This document shows, piece after piece, positions 50,872-55,248 of a stretch of 55,248 bases of DNA. The stretch covers positions 1-55,248 of the forward strand of contig JBCCHB010000113.1 of the NCBI GenBank assembly GCA_039028975.1, in the 5' to 3' direction. Numbering within the stretch: position 1 is the first letter of the stretch; every line of letters starts with the position of its first letter. Origin of the DNA: JAHBNG01 sp039028975 (lineage in GTDB: Bacteria; Chloroflexota; Anaerolineae; Caldilineales; Caldilineaceae). Below the pieces are notes generated by a model, which saw only the letters and a program-made list of their open reading frames with translations, did not search any database and was not told where the DNA came from. Both the position numbers and the translations under genes were made by a program.

Positions 50872-52446
50872 ATGGACAAACCTCAAGTCAAATTCGGAGC
50901 GAATTCAAATCGAATTATACTTTTACCCCTTTTCCTTACCAGTATATCTCTTTTTGTCTTAGAAATAACAGGCTATTTATACTCAGCTCCGTTTGAAAAC
51001 CGGACTTTGGTCTCTTCTGTAGAGGCTGCAGAAACGTCCGGTTTTCAAACAGATCGTAGTATAGGAGCGGTAAACGCACAAACCACATTTGACTGCGGTA
51101 TGGTCAGTGAGATTCCCTCAGATGAGTGTGAAGCCCTGGTTTCGCTGTATAACAGCACAAATGGTCCAAATTGGACGGCTAGTCGTGGCTGGCTGGAGAC
51201 GAATATGCCGTGCCGCTGGATCGGGATTGTTTGCGAAAATGGAAATGTGACACGTCTTTCCATGACTTCTAATCAGCTGAGCGGGAGTATTCCCGTCGAG
51301 TTAGGGAACCTTTCAGCGTTGACATACCTTCTCTTGGCCGATAATCAACTGAGCGGGAGTATACCCGCCGAGTTAGGGAACCTTTCAGCGTTGACATATC
51401 TTGGTTTGAGTTGGAACCGACTGAGTGGAAGCATCCCCGCCGAGTTAGCCAATCTCTCGGCTTTGAAATCTCTTAACTTGGGTTCTAACCGACTGAGTGG
51501 GGTCATCCCCGCTGAGTTAGCCAATCTCTCGGCTTTGACAAATCTGTCTTTGTTTTACAACGAACTGAACGGGGGTATTCCTGCCGAGTTAGCCAACCTC
51601 TCGGCTTTGTCATATATTGACTTACGCTCTAATCAATTAAGCGGGAACATTCCTATCGAATGGGTCAACATCTCGGCTTTGCAATCTCTTAATTTGTCCG
51701 GTAACCAGCTAACTGGGGGCATTCCCGTTGAACTGGGTAACCTCTCTGCTTTAACATCCCTTTCATTGGGTGGTAATCAGCTAACTGGGAGCATTCCCGT
51801 CGAGCTGGGTAACCTCTCTGCTTTAACATCCCTTTCTTTAGGCAACAACGAACTGAGCGGAGGTATTCCCGTCGAGTTAGCCGACCTCTCTGTTTTGACG
51901 TCACTAGGTTTGGGCAGCAACCAACTGAGTGGGCGTATTCCCGTCGAGTTTGGCAGCCTCTCTGCTTTGACATCGCTGTACCTGAACGATAATGAATTGG
52001 ATGGTAGTATTCCCAGTGAGTTAGGGAACCTCTCTGCCTTAACAGATCTTGCATTGAGTTCTAACCAACTGAGTGGAAGGATTCCCATTCTGTTAGCCAA
52101 TCTCTCTAATTTGAAACGGCTCTACTTGGACAATAACAAACTGGACGGTCCTGTTCCCACTGGGTTGGCTAATCTATCTTCGTTAACACTCCTTGCCTTG
52201 AACGATAACCAACTACAAGGGAACATTCCGTTAGAGTTTACACAGCTAGAGAGTCTAGTACGGTTCGATTTCAATGGCACTAGTTTATGTGAACCCCCTG
52301 ATCAAGCGTTTCAGGAGTGGCTGAATCAAATTGCTCATGTAGTCAGCAGTGCTGTCGTTTGCGACGGTTCAGGAGCAATGCCAGAGGATGACAATATTAA
52401 CTATCTCCCAGTTATTCTTCAAGTGGAATCAGAAAGAAATCGGTAG
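50872..52446 (+). CDS. Exported plant-type leucine-rich-repeat protein
   Basis: Secreted or surface LRR protein of 524 residues. A basic N terminus is followed by a hydrophobic signal segment (about 14-33). After a linker comes a plant-like cap (ALVSLYNSTNGPNWTASRGW, then CRWIGIVCENG) and about 14 LRRs of 24 residues with the plant-specific LxGxIPxELGNLSALTxLxL pattern. The last LRR is capped by SLCEPPDQAFQEWL. The C terminus YLPVILQ is a tail typical of secreted Chloroflexota proteins. Residues about 37-64 are encoded by a copy of the family-1 palindromic repeat. Likely role: binding of glycans or proteins outside the cell. Confidence 0.88.
   Translation: MDKPQVKFGANSNRIILLPLFLTSISLFVLEITGYLYSAPFENRTLVSSVEAAETSGFQTDRSIGAVNAQTTFDCGMVSEIPSDECEALVSLYNSTNGPNWTASRGWLETNMPCRWIGIVCENGNVTRLSMTSNQLSGSIPVELGNLSALTYLLLADNQLSGSIPAELGNLSALTYLGLSWNRLSGSIPAELANLSALKSLNLGSNRLSGVIPAELANLSALTNLSLFYNELNGGIPAELANLSALSYIDLRSNQLSGNIPIEWVNISALQSLNLSGNQLTGGIPVELGNLSALTSLSLGGNQLTGSIPVELGNLSALTSLSLGNNELSGGIPVELADLSVLTSLGLGSNQLSGRIPVEFGSLSALTSLYLNDNELDGSIPSELGNLSALTDLALSSNQLSGRIPILLANLSNLKRLYLDNNKLDGPVPTGLANLSSLTLLALNDNQLQGNIPLEFTQLESLVRFDFNGTSLCEPPDQAFQEWLNQIAHVVSSAVVCDGSGAMPEDDNINYLPVILQVESERNR
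50980..51063 (-). repeat. Family-1 palindromic repeat, copy 4, inside the LRR coding sequence
   Basis: TACTCAGCTCCGTTTGAAAAC (first bases at 50980) is the exact inverse of the CAAACGGAGCTGAGTA end of the other copies. Perfect 15-bp arms GTTTGAAAACCGGAC (50991-51005) and GTCCGGTTTTCAAAC (51036-51050) form a hairpin. The copy keeps the reading frame open. Confidence 0.8.
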
Positions 52447-52471
52447 TTTTAGATAGGATTTTCTAATAAAT

Positions 52472-53344
52472 ATGCTTGTACCCTCCTTTGAAAAGATATA
52501 CGAAGTTCGACGTATGAATGGAATCGTCTATGGAACTGGAGATATCATTGTCGATAACAAAATAACTTCAAAAGAGTTGCTGCTTGATATGTATGAACCG
52601 TTGGACGCTTCGGGTAGCAAACGGGCGGTGGTCATGTGGCTTCATGGAGGTGCTTTTGTTAAAGGAAATCGTGACAGTGAGAGTTTCGTTGCGATTGCCA
52701 ACGAATTGGCGGCACGTGGCTATCAGGTTCTCTCCATTGATTATCGGACGGCCTATATGAATCCAGTGGTTTCGGAGGAAGTACAACGTTATTATGATAC
52801 AATTGCACCTCACGATACCAGTGCTTTAGAAGCACTACTAGGTATTTCGGAAGAACAGTATGAAAGAGCGATTGCGGCGGCATTTGATGATGGGTTAACC
52901 GCCCTAAAATGGCTGACGGAGTCTGCAAATGAGTGGCCGATTGATCTGTCCCGATTAGTCTTAATGGGCTCTTCGGCGGGTGCAACTACGATTAATTACA
53001 TTGCCTATACAGCGGATGATCTGGGAATTTATCGACCGCCAATAGCGGCTGTCATTAATTTGTGGGGCGGGCTGGAGTATACACGCGCCCGTGGTGGTCT
53101 TGCAACCATCGAAGTAAATGAAAGTCCGCTGTTTCTTGTCCATTCCAAAGAAGATCCATTTGTCCCGTATGAAAACTCAACACAGATTGTAGCTCGAGCC
53201 GAGGCAATTGGACTGCCATATGAGTTTCACTCATTAGATGGCAATCGACATGGCCTGACCGAAGTCCCGATTTTAACCATGCAATCTGATAACGGCTATA
53301 CGCTCTTTGAGCGAATACTACTGTTTTTAGAACGGCACCTATAG
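52472..53344 (+). CDS. Carboxylesterase-type alpha/beta hydrolase
   Basis: Serine hydrolase of 290 residues. The oxyanion-hole motif HGGAF (58-62), nucleophile elbow GSSAG (166-170, S168), an acidic residue in HSKEDPFVPYE and the His in GNRHGL are in the order of the hormone-sensitive-lipase/feruloyl-esterase-like group. No signal peptide. The ribosome site is weak (AGGA about 13 bp before the ATG); an internal ATG near 52514 is possible. It may be a stand-alone esterase or belong to the following biosynthetic genes. Confidence 0.88.
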   Translation: MLVPSFEKIYEVRRMNGIVYGTGDIIVDNKITSKELLLDMYEPLDASGSKRAVVMWLHGGAFVKGNRDSESFVAIANELAARGYQVLSIDYRTAYMNPVVSEEVQRYYDTIAPHDTSALEALLGISEEQYERAIAAAFDDGLTALKWLTESANEWPIDLSRLVLMGSSAGATTINYIAYTADDLGIYRPPIAAVINLWGGLEYTRARGGLATIEVNESPLFLVHSKEDPFVPYENSTQIVARAEAIGLPYEFHSLDGNRHGLTEVPILTMQSDNGYTLFERILLFLERHL

Positions 53345-53543
53345 AGAGCGCAGTTGGCTACACCAACGCCATTGAGCAGTCCGTAGCACTCCTGGTCGTT
53401 CATGGTTGTGGCAGCACGTGGTGGCTATAGTAATGTGGGACCGTAACCAGACTTTCCAACGAAAGCCCAACCACAGTCTGGCCAGTATGCACCAAAATAG
53501 GTTGTGCAACATAAGAAGATAATAAAAGGATGAATAACTACGT
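53345..53543. promoter_or_regulatory. Intergenic region before the ACP gene
   Basis: About 200 bp without a gene. ACCAGACTTTCC and CACAGTCTGG words give a weak hairpin (about 53450-53485). The promoter of the acyl-carrier-protein operon is expected here; AAAAGGA lies 13 bp before its ATG. Confidence 0.35.
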
Positions 53544-53789
53544 ATGACCCAAGATGAAGTCTTTGCTATTGTAAAGAAAAATATCCGCGAAATTCTTTAC
53601 GACTTAGCAGAGGAAGATATCTCTATTGAAGCCAGCCTCAAAGAACTCGGTGCCAATTCGCTGGATAGAGCCGACATAACCGTGATGTGTCTGGAGGATT
53701 TACAGCTCAAAATTCCCATGGTCGAATTTGGTGGCCTCACGAACATTCAAGGACTGGTAGACCTGCTCACTGAGAAAGTGAATGCATGA
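53544..53789 (+). CDS. Acyl carrier protein of beta-branching type
   Basis: Carries a growing acyl chain on a phosphopantetheine arm. The 81-residue protein has the attachment motif GANSLD with Ser39, where housekeeping ACP usually has DSLD. The following helix RADITVMCLEDLQLKIPMVEF strongly recalls stand-alone ACPs (AcpK/PedN-like) of HMG-synthase cassettes in trans-AT polyketide clusters. Its stop overlaps the ketosynthase start (ATGA), so the two are coupled. Assignment to that class is by pattern and by the neighbouring Cys-less ketosynthase. Confidence 0.85.
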   Translation: MTQDEVFAIVKKNIREILYDLAEEDISIEASLKELGANSLDRADITVMCLEDLQLKIPMVEFGGLTNIQGLVDLLTEKVNA

Positions 53790-55042
53790 GGCGGGTTGTT
53801 GTCACCGGAATGGGCGTGGTGACAGCAGCTGGGCAGGATGTCAATCAGTTTGGCATAACCTTGAAGAATGGACGCAGTGGCATCAAGTCGGTACCCGAGC
53901 CTGGGGATTTACCGCTCGAAATCGCTGCTCTCTTAACCGATTTCGATGTGGATAAGGCACTTGGCCAAGTTCAGGGTCTTACTGGTGAATTGCACCATAA
54001 AGCCAGATCCTTTGCCCGCCGCGCCTCACTATCGATTCAAACATCGATTGTAAGTACCGTAGAGGCGTGGCTGCAAGCAAAGTTAGGGGCTTCAGAGGTT
54101 GATCCAACCCAAGTCAGCGTGGTCGTTGCTGGCCAGAATCTCAATCGCTTCGAGAGCTATACACACCAGCAGAAACATCAAACGGCCATAGAGTATCTAC
54201 CTCCTCGCTATGGCATCCAGTTTTTGGATACCGACCAGATTGGAACCATCAGCGAACTTCTAGAGATTCGCGGCGAGGGAATGACGGTTGGTGGGGCCTC
54301 AGCCAGCGGGAACGTTGGACTCATTCAAGGTAGCCGCCTGATTCAGTGGGGCGTAGCCGATCTCTGTGTTGTGGTGGGTGCTCTAATGAATTTGTCGCCA
54401 CTGGAAGTACAAGCCTTCAAGTCCACCGGTGCTCTCGGGGGCAAGACTATCTCCGATCCCTCTAAAGCCTGCCGTCCCTTTGACGAAGATCGCGAAGGGT
54501 TCATCTATGGTCAAGGTAGCGGCTGCTTAATCCTGGAAAGCGAAGAATCTGCTGCACGACGCCGAGTCCCACCGATAGCGGAGGTGGCTGGCTACGGCAT
54601 GAATTTGGACGGTAATCGGTTAACCAATCCCGATTCAGCCGGTGAAGTGCGGGCGATGGCGCAAGCACTTCATACAGCGGGCGTGAGCCCCTATGATGTC
54701 GATTACATTAACACCCACGGTACATCGTCAGTGCTGGGGGACGCAACAGAAATTAAGGCGATTCAGGAACTATTTGACGAAGCTGGACCGACCGTTTGGC
54801 TCAACGCAACCAAGAGCTTGACCGGCCATTGTTTAACAGCCGCGGGCATCATCGAAGCCATTGCCACCATTATCCAGATGAATGAGGCTTCTTTACACCC
54901 CAACCTCAACTTGAATAATCCGTTGGAAACAAGTTGTCGATTTGTAGGGCCGCAAAGCCAAGTCGCCCATATCAATTTTGCTTTGAGCAACTCCTTTGGT
55001 TTTGGCGGGATAAACAGTTCGATTTTACTGAAAAGGAGGTAG
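53786..55042 (+). CDS. Decarboxylase-type ketosynthase with Ser for the active Cys
   Basis: Beta-ketoacyl-synthase fold protein of 418 residues. The nucleophile elbow reads VGGASASGN, with Ser172 where condensing enzymes have Cys. The catalytic His residues remain in NTHGTSS (H311) and the KSLTGHCLTAAG motif (K343, H348). A Cys-to-Ser ketosynthase paired with a stand-alone ACP is the malonyl-ACP decarboxylase of beta-branching cassettes (PksF/MupG-like), which makes acetyl-ACP for an HMG-CoA-synthase homologue. The HMG synthase and enoyl-CoA hydratases would be expected next, beyond the window edge. Confidence 0.88.
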   Translation: MRRVVVTGMGVVTAAGQDVNQFGITLKNGRSGIKSVPEPGDLPLEIAALLTDFDVDKALGQVQGLTGELHHKARSFARRASLSIQTSIVSTVEAWLQAKLGASEVDPTQVSVVVAGQNLNRFESYTHQQKHQTAIEYLPPRYGIQFLDTDQIGTISELLEIRGEGMTVGGASASGNVGLIQGSRLIQWGVADLCVVVGALMNLSPLEVQAFKSTGALGGKTISDPSKACRPFDEDREGFIYGQGSGCLILESEESAARRRVPPIAEVAGYGMNLDGNRLTNPDSAGEVRAMAQALHTAGVSPYDVDYINTHGTSSVLGDATEIKAIQELFDEAGPTVWLNATKSLTGHCLTAAGIIEAIATIIQMNEASLHPNLNLNNPLETSCRFVGPQSQVAHINFALSNSFGFGGINSSILLKRR

Positions 55043-55210
55043 GGATCGGGGGGTGGGGAGTGGGAATCCATTTCCCTATTCCTTAACCCTCAATCCTCAA
55101 CTCCCAAAATTTCCTGCCCTACAGAACTTTTGTTCAGAAGGAGTGTCCCGTGATGTAGCTGATGGTATGAAAAAGTCAGCGAAATAGTGTAGGGAAGTAA
55201 GGAATCAGTC
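55043..55210. other. Intergenic gap after the ketosynthase
   Basis: About 170 bp with a G-rich run (GGGATCGGGGGGTGGGG) and a small GGGAA/TTCCC stem, then a plausible leader. No gene seen. The gap breaks the tight spacing of the ACP-KS pair. Confidence 0.4.
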
Positions 55211-55248
55211 ATGAAAATTAGTCAAAGGAAAAGTAGAGTGAAGGCAGA
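55211..55248 (+). CDS. Possible start of the next gene (cut by window edge)
   Basis: ATG at 55211 with AAGGAA 6 bp upstream opens a frame encoding MKISQRKSRVKA to the edge. Too short to identify. Confidence 0.3.
   Translation, partial: MKISQRKSRVKA

Overview
The window looks like chromosomal DNA of a Chloroflexota-type bacterium (Caldilineae/Anaerolineae-like). This is inferred from style, not from a marker gene. The style clues are long TPTxTPT-type Thr/Pro stalks behind LysM and kinase domains, many FHA/kinase/SUMF1 fusions, a C-terminal YLPVIL tail on a secreted protein, and CUT1 sugar ABC systems beside sulfatases. A complete obgE argues for chromosome rather than plasmid.

Region 1 (1-8.9 kb) is plasmid-like. 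It holds an iteron Rep gene, eight phased 19-bp iterons with a perfect DnaA box and an AT-rich stretch, three small perfect hairpins, a zinc-finger-less Toprim primase, and a ParA/ribbon-helix-helix partition pair behind a palindromic site. A giant EAD1-NB-ARC-WD40 (NLR-like) conflict protein follows. A decayed second copy of the partition gene and a possible integrase fragment lie beyond it. This looks like an integrated replicon that carries a defence gene.

Region 2 (8.9-10.1 kb) holds two AhpD/carboxymuconolactone-decarboxylase-type genes. Each has an in-frame TGA at the second Cys of the CxxC motif, so they are selenoprotein candidates (CxxU). One is full length and one is truncated just after the TGA.

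Region 3 (10.5-26.4 kb) is a phospho-signalling and cell-surface block. It contains a Ser/Thr kinase with a SUMF1-like ectodomain, a LysM protein with five nearly identical DUF4399-like units, a large exported protein with four copies of an unrecognised ~70-residue domain plus two SUMF1-like domains, an FHA-winged-helix regulator, a membrane FHA protein, a second kinase and a PP2C phosphatase. Region 4 (26.6-28.7 kb) holds obgE and an NAD-dependent epimerase.

Region 5 (29-50.3 kb) looks like a glycan-utilisation locus. It has an agarase-like hydrolase, two CUT1 permeases, an atypical kinase-fold protein, a Tat/lipoprotein solute-binding protein, and two sulfatase-family enzymes, one lacking the canonical Cys. 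It continues with a PhyH dioxygenase, an esterase, a Gfo/Idh oxidoreductase, an amidohydrolase, an epimerase, an MFS transporter, a class III aminotransferase, an SDR and a frameshifted beta-lactamase-family gene. No ABC ATPase is present. Gene remnants and two families of short palindromic repeats are scattered through it.

Region 6 (50.9-55.2 kb) has a plant-type LRR exported protein, an alpha/beta hydrolase, and an ACP followed by a ketosynthase with Ser in place of the active Cys. The ACP/KS pair is the hallmark of a beta-branching (HMG-synthase) cassette, which suggests that a trans-AT polyketide cluster starts at the right edge.
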